Source: RUG572 sp964386385 (GTDB lineage Bacteria > Verrucomicrobiota > Kiritimatiellia > RFP12 > UBA1067). From it: a stretch of 64,000 nt of DNA. Each line of letters starts with the position of its first letter. Within the stretch, counting starts at the first letter, position 1. The stretch spans positions 62,001 to 126,000 of the forward strand of contig CAYLRN010000001.1 of NCBI GenBank assembly GCA_964386385.1, given 5' to 3'. This document shows positions 16,764-24,955 of the stretch, one piece after another. The notes beneath the pieces are model-generated. The model had not been told where the DNA came from and did not search any database. It saw only the letters and a program-made list of their open reading frames with translations. The translations under genes were made by a program, and so were the position numbers.

Positions 16764-16883
16764 CTACATCCGATATCCGCCACGCTGAGGCGGCGGGGCT
16801 ACGTTCTTTACTTCGGTCTTGAGACCGCGCTTGAAATCGCGCCTTGCACGGCGCGGGGACTTCTTGAAACGCTTTCTAGACAT
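16764..16883 (-). CDS. Small basic J-like DNA-binding protein (39 aa)
   Basis: The product starts MSRKRFKKSPRRARRDF and ends PPPQRGGYRM. It is extremely rich in Arg and Lys and finishes in the Arg-Gly-Gly pattern seen in the small basic proteins of gokushoviruses, which are likened to phiX174 protein J that neutralises packaged DNA. AAAGGAG lies 6 nt before the ATG. The gene is too short for common gene finders. Confidence 0.8.
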   Translation of the reverse strand: MSRKRFKKSPRRARRDFKRGLKTEVKNVAPPPQRGGYRM

Positions 16884-16901
16884 GCGAACTCCTTTCATCA
16901 A

Positions 16902-17075
16902 CTAGTGTTCTGAATTCTCAATTGAGACGGAATAGGGAAGAGTGCCGTGCCTGACAATCCAATCGTCAATGGCGCGGTAGGCTTCGGAAAGTTCGCACAC
17001 GAAACCGCGCCAAGTGTCCTTGACCTTGCGAGACCTAATCACAACGAGGATTGCACCATGTCCGACAATTTCCAT
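16902..17075 (-). CDS. Unknown phage ORF (57 aa), first gene of the prophage
   Basis: The frame starts at ATG 17075, 26 bp inside the right dif site, after AAGAAAGG. It encodes MEIVGHGAILVVIRSRKVKD then TWRGFVCELSEAYRAIDDWI and ends in TAG. The composition looks like a small mixed alpha/beta soluble protein. I do not recognise it. Its position next to the attachment site would suit a gene affecting integration or early expression, but that is speculation. Confidence 0.6.
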   Translation of the reverse strand: MEIVGHGAILVVIRSRKVKDTWRGFVCELSEAYRAIDDWIVRHGTLPYSVSIENSEH

Positions 17076-17100
17076 GACTTTTTTACCTTTCTTGTTTCCG

Positions 17101-17128
17101 ATGTCGCATAACGCGCATTATGTTAACT
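17101..17128 (+). other. dif: Right dif site (canonical XerC/XerD site)
   Basis: The arms are ATGTCGCATAA (XerC side) and TTATGTTAACT (XerD side) around the centre CGCGCA. They match Escherichia coli dif arms (GGTGCGCATAA and TTATGTTAAAT) at 9 of 11 and 10 of 11 positions by eye. Host genes on the left run + and on the right run -, converging here, which fits the replication terminus. Confidence 0.93.
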
Positions 17129-17186
17129 AGAGAGTGTTTCAACGCAAAACTGGGTGTGGAAACAAGAAGTCGGTTTAACCGCTCAA

Positions 17187-17519
17187 TCACTTAACGTTGG
17201 CTTTTCCACGCGCAGCTTCGGCCTGCTTTTCAAGTTCGGCGATTGTCGCGAAGAGTGGCCGGGCCTCGGCGCTGCGTCCTTCCCTGACCATCCTGCGCGC
17301 CATGACGCGGAGGTCGCGGATCTGGACGTTGAGGGAGTCCGCCTGATTCAGCGACATTTCGCGGCGGCCTGCGGAGATTTCGCCGCGAATGCGTCCAATC
17401 GTCGTCTGCGCCGGCGCGTCGGCGACGGAGCCGGAGCAGCTTAGGTCAATGGCGCACAGGGCGACTGCAAGCGCAATCGCCCCAAGCGTCCAAAGTATGC
17501 CCTTCACGTTGAAGAACAC
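17187..17519 (-). CDS. Small membrane-anchored protein of unknown function
   Basis: The 110-residue product has one hydrophobic N-terminal segment (about 7-27, ending ALCAIDLSCSGS) and a soluble helical remainder with many R, E, A and Q, likely a short coiled coil. No family is recognised. It is the first host gene to the right of dif. The 8-bp-repeat palindrome lies directly upstream of its start, between it and the GH127 gene, so that element could act on its transcription. Confidence 0.6.
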   Translation of the reverse strand: MFFNVKGILWTLGAIALAVALCAIDLSCSGSVADAPAQTTIGRIRGEISAGRREMSLNQADSLNVQIRDLRVMARRMVREGRSAEARPLFATIAELEKQAEAARGKANVK

Positions 17520-17535
17520 GGGAAGACCCCAAATT

Positions 17536-17691
17536 GGAGATTAAGTAGTTAAGTACTTAAGTAGTTAAGTATTTGACTGGTTAAGTGGTTAAGTTGCCTG
17601 ACGCGGCCATTCAGGCATTTAACCATTTTAGAACTCAACCACTTGCGAACTTAACCACTTAACCACTTAACCACTTAACTACTTAATCTCC
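17536..17691. repeat. 156-bp palindrome made of mirrored 8-bp repeats
   Basis: GGAGATTAAGTAGTTAAGT at 17536-17554 is the exact reverse complement of 17673-17691. The left arm is seven consecutive octamers of the form TTAAGTNN (17541-17596); the right arm is the mirror form NNACTTAA, exact near the outer end and decaying inward (17615-17686). The centre is a hairpin, TGCCTGA at 17595-17601 with TCAGGCA at 17611-17617. The outer end overlaps the GH127 stop codon. It is strongly A+T-rich compared with its surroundings. Confidence 0.9.
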
Positions 17692-20120
17692 TAGCGCAGA
17701 CGCCACTCAAGGACGCCGCCGGAGAAGTTCGGGCGGTTCCTGACGACCAGGCGGACGGACTTCGCCGCAGTCGGCGCGAAGTCGAGCGAGTTAAAGCGGT
17801 TCTTCACGCCCGCCTGCCCGGCGGCAACGTCCCGCCATGGGGCGTCCGCCGCCGCGCGCACTTGGACTTTCCACGATTCAGGCATCCGGCAGCCGCCCTT
17901 CGGCTCGTCGTCGAACCAGTAGACGTCCACGCCGGAGACCGTCTCCGCCGCAGGAAGGTCGTACTGGATCCACTCCTCCGTTCCCCTGTTCGGCCAGAAC
18001 GTCATGCGGGGAATCGTGTCGTCGGAGGAGGACTTCGGAAGGCGTCCGTCGCAGACCGCGCCAACGACGTCGCCCTCCCAGCAGTGGGAGGCCGTAGTTG
18101 CGAATCCGCGCCTGGTCGCCGCGACGTCCGCCTGCATGGGAAACCACGTCTGCATCTCGCCCGCGCCGCGGTGGCACCATGCGAAATACGGGATGAGCTT
18201 CAGCGTCGCCGGCTCGCACGATACGCGCTTAAGGCCCCTGCGGACGGTCTGCGCGGGAACGGTGAGCGCGGGGAAAACGCTGCCGGCGATCTCGCACGTC
18301 GCGTCGGCGAACGCGGCGTCCGCGGCGACGACCTTGTCAAGTACGCTCCCGTCGTTGTCCACGCCTTCGGCGCAGTAGACAATCGGACCGCGCTCGACGG
18401 CGAGACGCCCTCTGTCCGCCTCGACGGCGGCGTGCGCGCGGATGCGGCGCACGGGCATGTTCATCGCGATTTCGACGACGTCGCCCTTCTTCCACGCCCG
18501 GTCCAGGACGCAGTAGCCCTTGACGGGAGTGAACGCGACTGCGGCGCCGTTCACCTTGACCTGGACGTCGGCCGACGTTCCCGGCACGACCTGCGTGTAG
18601 AGGTCGCTCGGCACGGGGCGGCCTACGGCCCAGCCCGGCACGCGGACGTTGAGGACGAAGGGCTGTCCGTCCTTCGCGGGCGTGACGGCGATTCGCGATA
18701 CGCCCTTCCACGGGTAGTCCGTGCGCTGCTCCAGTCGGACGTCGCCGCCCGCGACGGCGAGTTTCGCGTCGCTCGCCACGAACAGGTTCACGTATGCCGC
18801 GTTATCGCGAGTGGCGTATGCGAACTGGGCGATCTGCGGGATGAAGCGGACGATGTTGACGGGGCAGCATGAGCAGCCGAACCACTTCGAGCGCCTGTAG
18901 CCGCCCTGCGAGGCGAGGGGGTTTGGATAGAAGAACTCGTCGCCCGCGAGCGAGATGCCGGAGAGAAAGCCGTTGTAGACGATGCGCTCCAGCACGTCCA
19001 CGTACTTCGCGTCGCCGTCGCGCAGGAACATGCGCTGGTTCCAGAGCGCGTTCGCGATCGCGGCGCACGTCTCAAGGTAGGCGTTCTCGTTCGGGAGGTC
19101 GTAGTTCTCGCCGAACGCCTCGCCCGCGTGGCCGAGCTTCGGGTCGCGGTACTTGACGTGCCTGTGGGCTCCGATGCCGCCGTTGAGATGGAGCTTCTTG
19201 CCGACGACGTTCTCCCAGAGGCGGTCGATGGCCGCCGTGTAGGAGGCGTCGCCCGTGAGCGCGGAGACGTCCGCCATGCCGGCGTAGAGGTAGCCCGCGC
19301 GCACGGCGTGTCCGACCGCCTCGTTCTGCCTGAGGACGGGAGCGTGGTCCTGCACGCCGACGCCCCACGTGGAGCGCAGATCGGAGCGGCCGCGCATGTC
19401 GATCAGCCGCTTGGCGAGGTCGAGATAGCGCCTCTCGCCAGTGACGCGATAGAGTTTGCAGAGACCGATTTCAATTTCCTCGTGGCCGGGGACGATTTTC
19501 AGCTGCGTCGGGCCGTAGCCGATCGTGCGGTCGACGAGGTCAGCGCTCTTGATGGCGACGTCGAGGAGCGAGCGCTTGCCCGTCGCCTCGTAGTAGGCGA
19601 CGGCGGCCTCGTACATGTGGCCGACGTTGTAGAGCTCGTGGCTGCCGCCGCAGGCGCTCCAGCGCGTCGGGCCCATCATGCCGAACTTCTCCCTGCCCTT
19701 CTCGTCCTTGCCGTAGGTGAAGCCGAGCGTCCGCGCCGTGTAGAGATAGCCGTCGGGCTCCTGCGCCCGCGCAATCCATCCGATGAGGTCGTCAAGGTAC
19801 TTCTCAAGTTTCGGGTCGGGATGCGTGGCGAGCGTGTATGCGGCGCCCTCGATCACCTTGTAAACGTCCGAGTCGTCGAAGGGAATGCCCTTGAACGTCC
19901 CCCAGGCGCGGTTGGCCGCGTTCGTGAAATTCGGAATGCGCGCGATCTCGCATTTCCGGAAGTCCGTCCAGACCGTGACGAGCCGGTTCGTCTCGAAGCG
20001 CGGCAGCCAGAATCCGGCCTTCACCGACACGTTCGTCAGCTCCGCCGGCCGGTACGGATATCCGCCGGCCGCGCATGTTCCCGCCACCAGCGCGGCGAGT
20101 CCAAGCATGAGTTTCTTCAT
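17691..20120 (-). CDS. Secreted GH127 beta-L-arabinofuranosidase-like protein with C-terminal F5/8-type domain
   Basis: The 809-residue protein starts with a signal peptide (MKKLMLGLAALVAGTCA). The (alpha/alpha)6 barrel carries the GH127/DUF1680 signatures: NENAYLETCAA with Glu350 and Cys352, and WFGCSCCPVN with Cys416, Cys418 and Cys419. In characterised enzymes such a Glu and three Cys bind zinc, one Cys being the nucleophile. The last 110 residues (EEWIQYDLPAAETVSGVDVY onward) look like a discoidin/CBM32-type binding domain. GH127 members release arabinofuranose from plant glycans. The frame stays open far upstream through the transporter gene; the MKK start after GGAG is preferred (ATG 20126 is an alternative). 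It follows the sugar porter by 50 bp. Confidence 0.9.
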   Translation of the reverse strand: MKKLMLGLAALVAGTCAAGGYPYRPAELTNVSVKAGFWLPRFETNRLVTVWTDFRKCEIARIPNFTNAANRAWGTFKGIPFDDSDVYKVIEGAAYTLATHPDPKLEKYLDDLIGWIARAQEPDGYLYTARTLGFTYGKDEKGREKFGMMGPTRWSACGGSHELYNVGHMYEAAVAYYEATGKRSLLDVAIKSADLVDRTIGYGPTQLKIVPGHEEIEIGLCKLYRVTGERRYLDLAKRLIDMRGRSDLRSTWGVGVQDHAPVLRQNEAVGHAVRAGYLYAGMADVSALTGDASYTAAIDRLWENVVGKKLHLNGGIGAHRHVKYRDPKLGHAGEAFGENYDLPNENAYLETCAAIANALWNQRMFLRDGDAKYVDVLERIVYNGFLSGISLAGDEFFYPNPLASQGGYRRSKWFGCSCCPVNIVRFIPQIAQFAYATRDNAAYVNLFVASDAKLAVAGGDVRLEQRTDYPWKGVSRIAVTPAKDGQPFVLNVRVPGWAVGRPVPSDLYTQVVPGTSADVQVKVNGAAVAFTPVKGYCVLDRAWKKGDVVEIAMNMPVRRIRAHAAVEADRGRLAVERGPIVYCAEGVDNDGSVLDKVVAADAAFADATCEIAGSVFPALTVPAQTVRRGLKRVSCEPATLKLIPYFAWCHRGAGEMQTWFPMQADVAATRRGFATTASHCWEGDVVGAVCDGRLPKSSSDDTIPRMTFWPNRGTEEWIQYDLPAAETVSGVDVYWFDDEPKGGCRMPESWKVQVRAAADAPWRDVAAGQAGVKNRFNSLDFAPTAAKSVRLVVRNRPNFSGGVLEWRLR

Positions 20121-20170
20121 TGCCATATTCTCCATCATCGCATGGACGCCTTTGCCGGCGCCAGGCAACG

Positions 20171-21607
20171 TCAGCCCTCGGAAATGCCGAGACGCCTTTC
20201 GATGTCCTCGATCGTGCCGCCCTTCGTCTCCGGCATGAAGAAGACCGCCCAGAGCAGCTGCACGAGCATCATCGCGGCGAAGAAGCCGAACGCCCACGTG
20301 CCGGCCCGCTCCGCTACGACAGGGAACGCCCACGATATGATCGTGCACATGAACCAGTGCGTGAAACATCCAAGCGCCTGCCCCTTCGCGCGGACCGCGT
20401 TCGGGAACACCTCGCTGATGTACACCCAGATCACCGCGCCCGACGAGCAGGCGAAGAACGCGATGAAGCCGAGAATGCCGATCACGGCCAGTGTCGCGCT
20501 GCATCCCTCTCCCAGCGAGAGCTGCCACGCGACAAGAGAGTGCATGAGGATCATGAGCGCCGCGCCGCAGACGATCATCATCCTGCGTCCGAACTTGTCT
20601 ATGACGAGAAACGCCAGCATCGTGAAAACGAGGTTCACGGTCCCCACGCCCATCGTGCCGGCGAGCGACGCCATTTCGCTCCCCTTCCCGAAGATCATGT
20701 CGAAAATACGCGGCGCGTAGTAGTTGATCGCGTTGATGCCGGACACCTGGTTGAAGAACGCGATGAAGAACGCCAGCATGATCGGCTTGAGGTACTTGCG
20801 CTGGAAGAGGCGCACGGACTCGCCGCGTCCGACTTCCTTCAGCGACTCCTCGATTTCCGCGACGACTTCCGCCGTCGTCTTCCCCGCCTCTGCGAAGCCG
20901 ATGCGCCGGAGGACGCTCTCCGCCTCCAGGCGACGCCCCACGCGCACGAGCCAGCGCGGCGACTCCGGAATCGTCGTCAGCAGCGCCATGAAGAGGACGA
21001 TCGGAATGCACTCCATGCCCAGCATCACGCGCCACTTCACCATCTCCACCGTCATCGAGTTCGTGGCGAAGACCTGCGCCAGCCACATGCAGAGGTCGTT
21101 GAACCATCCGCCCTGCGCCATCCAGCGCGCCACGAAGAAGTTGGACACGTAGGAGATGAGAATGCCGAAGACGATGTTCAGCTGGTTCATCGCGACGAGA
21201 CGGCCGCGAAGGCGTCCGGGCGAAATCTCGACGATGTAGAGCGGCACGACCACGGACACTCCGCCGATCGCCAGTCCGCCGATGAAACGGAACCAGCCCA
21301 GCAGATGCGGGCCGATGGTCGCGTTCGTCGGCGTGAACGCGCATCCGACGGCGGAGACGAGAAAGAGGATTCCCATCAGCCAGAGCGTCGGACGCCGCCC
21401 CCATCTGTCCGACGGCGCCCCCGCCCCGAACACGCCTATCACCGTGCCGATGAGCGCAACGGACACGATGAACCCGTGCCAGAACGCGCTCAGGGCGAAT
21501 TCGGACTGGATCGCCTTCTCGCATCCCGAAATGACGCCCGAATCGAAACCGAACAGGAAGCCGCCAAGAGCGGCCACGATCACAATGTAGAACAGCGACT
21601 TGTTCAT
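20171..21607 (-). CDS. MFS sugar porter (SP family)
   Basis: The 478-residue protein has the 12-helix pattern of the major facilitator superfamily and the sugar-porter signatures: GFLFGFDSGVISG in helix 1, DRWGRRPT after helix 2, PESPRWLVRVGR before the central loop, IPETKGG-like PETKGGTIEDIE at the C-terminus and YISEVFPNAVRAKGQ. These occur in XylE, AraE and GLUT transporters, usually sugar/H+ symporters of the inner membrane. Neighbouring GH127 and propeller genes suggest import of a plant-derived monosaccharide such as arabinose; that is inference. It lies 36 bp after the propeller gene. Confidence 0.93.
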   Translation of the reverse strand: MNKSLFYIVIVAALGGFLFGFDSGVISGCEKAIQSEFALSAFWHGFIVSVALIGTVIGVFGAGAPSDRWGRRPTLWLMGILFLVSAVGCAFTPTNATIGPHLLGWFRFIGGLAIGGVSVVVPLYIVEISPGRLRGRLVAMNQLNIVFGILISYVSNFFVARWMAQGGWFNDLCMWLAQVFATNSMTVEMVKWRVMLGMECIPIVLFMALLTTIPESPRWLVRVGRRLEAESVLRRIGFAEAGKTTAEVVAEIEESLKEVGRGESVRLFQRKYLKPIMLAFFIAFFNQVSGINAINYYAPRIFDMIFGKGSEMASLAGTMGVGTVNLVFTMLAFLVIDKFGRRMMIVCGAALMILMHSLVAWQLSLGEGCSATLAVIGILGFIAFFACSSGAVIWVYISEVFPNAVRAKGQALGCFTHWFMCTIISWAFPVVAERAGTWAFGFFAAMMLVQLLWAVFFMPETKGGTIEDIERRLGISEG

Positions 21608-21643
21608 TCTGTCATTCTCCAGTGCAGGACATCAATAGCCGCG

Positions 21644-22939
21644 TCACTTCTTCGAGACGTCGATCACGTAGACCTGGCGGCTGCCTTCGTGGACGGAGTT
21701 GAACGCGATCTGCCCGCCGTCGTCGCGCCAGCGCGCGTGGAGGTCGCAGCGCCAGTACGTCTGACGGTAGGCCTCCGGCACGAAGAACGCGCCGAGCGGC
21801 TTGACCATGTCGTCCTCAAGGCGCACGATGATCCACGGGCGGTTGTAGTTCCTGTCCCAGTACGTCTCGCCGCTCATGAACTTGCCGTCGGGCGAGTAGA
21901 AGCAGTGCCAGTCCTTGTCGATCGCGCCGCCGCCGATGAGGCGCACCTTCTCCTCCTCGCCGACCGTGAACTCGACGGGGCTCCACTCGTACTTCCACCC
22001 CGCCGTCTCGCGTCTGTCGCCGTCCCAGACGGCCGTGACGACCATCTTGTGGCTGCCGTCCGGCGCCCAGTTGAAGTGCGAACCCGCCCAGCCGTCCTTG
22101 AAGCAGCGGCGGAGGTTCTGCCCGTCCCTGTCGACGGTGAACGAGGTCGTCTGCCACGGCGACGCCTTGTGGACCTTCGCGTCGAACCAGTCGATGCTGC
22201 GCGCAAGGAAGAAGACCTTGCGGTCGTCCTTGGAGATGACCGTGTGGCAGTAGTAGGCGAGCGGATGGCCGGGCTTGCCCTTCACCGTCTTCGTGGGCGG
22301 CATGAGGGAGCGGCCCTGCGCGACGGAGAGGACGAGCTTCGCCTCGCCGGTCTTCAAGTCCATGATCCAGAGGCCGTCGTCTTCCGGCCACTCCACGTCC
22401 GCCCGAGCGTCCTGCCCCGGCCCCGCGTAGCCGTAGTCCGGCCGCGTGAGCGAGAGGCGCGCGTAGTTGATCGACACGGCCCACGAGCCGTCCTTCGAGA
22501 CGGCGCTCACGGGATGCGGCAGAACGCGCTTCACCTCTTTCGTCTTCCAGTTCATGACCACCGTGACGAACCTGCCGTCGCGGAAGTCGTTGAACAGCAC
22601 GCAGTCCGGCTCGTTCGGCAGCCAGTGCGCCATCGCGGCCTCCTGGAAGTTCCAGCACGCGGTCGTCGCGAACGGGATGAACTCGTTTCCGTTCTTCAGG
22701 TCCACGACTCCGATCGTGCAGCGCTCGCCCGCGCCGGGGAGACGGCCGTTAAGGTCGGTCTCGAGCACAAGCACGTAGCGGTTGTCGGGGCTCCAGCAGT
22801 TGATGGCGAAGTAGTTCGCAATCAGATGCTCGTGCGGACCCTTCGTGATGGCGGCGGGCTTCGAGAAGTCCGGAAACGGCGTCAGGGCGCAGGACGCCAT
22901 CGCGGCGCAGGCACAGATTCCAAGCAGCGTTTTCTTCAT
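21644..22939 (-). CDS. Exported TolB/WD40-like beta-propeller protein (oligogalacturonate-lyase-like)
   Basis: The 431-residue protein begins with an export signal (MKKTLLGICACAAMASCA); Cys17 could be a lipoprotein cysteine but the box is poor. The remainder is repeated propeller blades such as CWSPDNRYVLVLETD, SKDGSWAVSINY, DDGLWIMDLKTGEAKLVL and YSPDGKFMSGETYWD. CDLHARWRDDGGQIAFNS near the end resembles the final blade of PL22-type oligogalacturonate lyases. Lyase activity is not assured. It is the first gene of the apparent operon with the sugar porter and GH127. A GGTAGAATG -10-like box lies about 50 bp upstream. Confidence 0.75.
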   Translation of the reverse strand: MKKTLLGICACAAMASCALTPFPDFSKPAAITKGPHEHLIANYFAINCWSPDNRYVLVLETDLNGRLPGAGERCTIGVVDLKNGNEFIPFATTACWNFQEAAMAHWLPNEPDCVLFNDFRDGRFVTVVMNWKTKEVKRVLPHPVSAVSKDGSWAVSINYARLSLTRPDYGYAGPGQDARADVEWPEDDGLWIMDLKTGEAKLVLSVAQGRSLMPPTKTVKGKPGHPLAYYCHTVISKDDRKVFFLARSIDWFDAKVHKASPWQTTSFTVDRDGQNLRRCFKDGWAGSHFNWAPDGSHKMVVTAVWDGDRRETAGWKYEWSPVEFTVGEEEKVRLIGGGAIDKDWHCFYSPDGKFMSGETYWDRNYNRPWIIVRLEDDMVKPLGAFFVPEAYRQTYWRCDLHARWRDDGGQIAFNSVHEGSRQVYVIDVSKK

Positions 22940-23029
22940 GTCGGCGAATCCTTGTTCAGCGTAAATTCACAATGCCTTTGCATTCTACCATTTCGGACGG
23001 CACAAGTCACGAATAGAACGGGGACGAGG

Positions 23030-24916
23030 CTAGCGCAGGATGAGGAAGAGCCCTGCGGCGGGCTTCTGGACGGAGAACTGGAAGTAGTCGATCCCGAAAT
23101 AGCAACCATCCTTGAACACGCCGGAGTTGATGAAACGCACCTCGTTCGTCGGCAAAAGCCAGGCGGCGGGGACGTCCACGGTTCGCGCGGCGTCGTCGGC
23201 CGTCTCCTTTTCGACGAGCGTTCTGCCGTTGAGCGTGACGTCAAGCGTCTGCGAGGGCTGGCTCTGGACGCGATAGGCGAACGTATAGGAGTCCATGCGG
23301 CCCATCAGGTCGTCGGGGACGGAGAAGCGGACGACCTGGTTGGAGAACACCCCGCGGGTCTTTCCCTCCTCATTCGGCGTGCCGCCGAAAAGCGCTCGGC
23401 TCGCGTCGAAGAAGTTCGCGCCGATCAGGTCGTAGACCGCGTTCTGGTAGTTCCCCTCCATGGTGAACTCGTCCGCGCCGCCGTTGAGATGCCCGAACTG
23501 GACGGAGCCGCCGAAGCGGACGGAATCAATTGTGAACGCGCCGGCGCCGGCATCGGTCCGCATGACGGCGATCTCGTTCGTGGCGTTCGCCCTCAAAAGC
23601 GAGGACGGGACAAACCATCGCGCCGAGCGGCCGGGGACGACGGACTTCGTCCCGTCGCAGACCGTTCCGTTGACGGCGACCTTCAGCGTCGCGGGCGAGG
23701 AGGAGGACGTGGACTTGATGCGGAGGAATTCGTTCATCGTCGCCTCGCCCCACCCGTCCAGCTGGAAGCGGAACGCCAGGGATTCGCCCGCTGCAAGCGG
23801 CGGGACGCGCCACACGTCCCCTTCCACGTCCACCGGCTCGCCGGGGCCGCGTCGGTCGTAGAACTCCGTCGCGGCGTCGTTGTCAAGACCGACGCGCCAG
23901 AGGTCCATGCGCGGATAGGCGATCGCCTCGCGCATCTCCGCCTCGCTGAGCGCGTTCGTCCAGATCGCAAGCGTCTGTATCTGCCCGCGGAATGACTTCC
24001 AGTGGTTGCCGTTGCCGGAATTATGGTCGACGTAGGCCGTCTGGCTTCCCGTGTGGTTCTCCGAACCAAGCACCATGTTGCCGTTCGGACGAAGGTCGTA
24101 GTCGGACAGGGCGATGTCCGATTTTTCCATGTAGCAGGTGCGCCAGACGTTCACGGACGAGTTCGTGTAGCTGTCGAAGAAGTGCCATGAGTAGCCGTCG
24201 CGGGAGTGCAGGACGGAAATCTTGCCCTTTTCCCCGGTCCCGTCAACGGAGACGATCAGGTCGTTCCAGTTGCCAAGCCCGACGCGCATGTGCGTGGAGT
24301 CCACCGTCCATCCCGAACCGCCGTACATGACGTAGACCGTCCCAAGGCGATTTGTGTAATAGTGCTCTCCCCCATACTGATAGCCGACGTCGCGCACGTT
24401 GTTGAACCCGATCATCAGCCCCCGCTTCGGCGTCGCGTTTCCGTTGTTCCCCATGTTCAGAATCCAGGAGTACGTGGGATGCGGCTGGTCGAGGTCCGGC
24501 TTGAAGCGGAGGTAGGCCGTGTAGGACGGCTTTTCGGCGTTGATCAGCGGCTCGACGACCGATGACGGAATCCGGATCGCGGAGGAGCGTCCGTACCCCG
24601 CCCCCGTCTCCTCGTTCGTGATCGTGACCGGATGCGACAGGTAGACGGACCGGACGAAGTTCGTCGTGCCGCGATACGGAAGGTGCGCCCATTCGTTCGT
24701 GTAGGTCGGCGCGACGCCGCCAAGGACGCACGTGGTGGAAAAGCCCGGATGGACGGAATCGCGCAGTTCCTTTCCTCCGAACAGGCCGTCGCCGTCGGCG
24801 TCGCCGCCAATGCCCCGCGACCAGAAGAAGACGTTGGAGTAGACGTCCGCCGAGGCGACGCCCGCAATGCCCAAACCGACTGCCGCCGATGCGATTGCAC
24901 GAATGAAGTTCTTCAT
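23030..24916 (-). CDS. Secreted LamG-type surface protein with C-terminal LILR tail
   Basis: The 628-residue protein has a signal peptide (IASAAVGLGIAGVASA), a GDADGDGLFGGKE acidic stretch resembling a calcium-binding/dockerin-like loop, and a concanavalin/LamG-like domain (YTAYLRFKPD, GLGNWNDLIVSVDGTGEKG, FRGQIQTLAIWTNALSEAEM). Two further beta-rich segments follow. It ends KPAAGLFLILR at the stop, a tail shared in pattern with the two giant surface proteins ending at 30857 and 41327. Cell-surface glycan binding is a reasonable inference. It lies 39 bp downstream of the coiled-coil gene and may share its promoter. Confidence 0.75.
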   Translation of the reverse strand: MKNFIRAIASAAVGLGIAGVASADVYSNVFFWSRGIGGDADGDGLFGGKELRDSVHPGFSTTCVLGGVAPTYTNEWAHLPYRGTTNFVRSVYLSHPVTITNEETGAGYGRSSAIRIPSSVVEPLINAEKPSYTAYLRFKPDLDQPHPTYSWILNMGNNGNATPKRGLMIGFNNVRDVGYQYGGEHYYTNRLGTVYVMYGGSGWTVDSTHMRVGLGNWNDLIVSVDGTGEKGKISVLHSRDGYSWHFFDSYTNSSVNVWRTCYMEKSDIALSDYDLRPNGNMVLGSENHTGSQTAYVDHNSGNGNHWKSFRGQIQTLAIWTNALSEAEMREAIAYPRMDLWRVGLDNDAATEFYDRRGPGEPVDVEGDVWRVPPLAAGESLAFRFQLDGWGEATMNEFLRIKSTSSSSPATLKVAVNGTVCDGTKSVVPGRSARWFVPSSLLRANATNEIAVMRTDAGAGAFTIDSVRFGGSVQFGHLNGGADEFTMEGNYQNAVYDLIGANFFDASRALFGGTPNEEGKTRGVFSNQVVRFSVPDDLMGRMDSYTFAYRVQSQPSQTLDVTLNGRTLVEKETADDAARTVDVPAAWLLPTNEVRFINSGVFKDGCYFGIDYFQFSVQKPAAGLFLILR

Positions 24917-24955
24917 TGTCTCCTCCTTGTCGTTCTCTGTCCTGCCGTCCTTGCC

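Larger units (their letters stand above)
11792..17128 (-). mobile_element. Complete gokushovirus (Microviridae) prophage integrated at dif
   Basis: The block is 5.3 kb, the normal genome size for gokushoviruses. It is flanked by two dif/Xer sites and is visibly richer in A+T than the host on both sides. All genes lie on the - strand in the gokushovirus order: small ORF, J-like basic protein, small membrane protein, VP4 (replication), VP5, VP3 (scaffold), VP1 (major capsid), VP2 (pilot) and a small membrane ORF. Every canonical frame is open. No integrase is encoded, as expected for elements that use the host XerC/XerD recombinases. Host genes miaB and a small membrane protein flank it. Integration of microviruses at dif is known in enterobacteria and Bacteroidetes; the host here appears different. 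Confidence 0.93.

Noticed and set aside
17541..17690. CRISPR array
   Set aside because: Repeats are 8 bp, contiguous and mirrored, without spacers or cas genes.
17691..17720. GH127 C-terminus ...EWRLR as another member of the LIxR tail group
   Set aside because: It is the final strand of a discoidin-like domain and lacks the Gly-hydrophobic-Leu-Ile pattern.
17691..21524. Apparent 1277-residue fusion extending the GH127 gene upstream
   Set aside because: The extension is an out-of-frame reading of the MFS gene; the signal peptide at 20120 marks the real start.
20120..23995. 1291-codon open frame on the + strand opposite the MFS and propeller genes
   Set aside because: Arg/His/Asp-rich translation without domains, antisense to recognised transporter and propeller genes.
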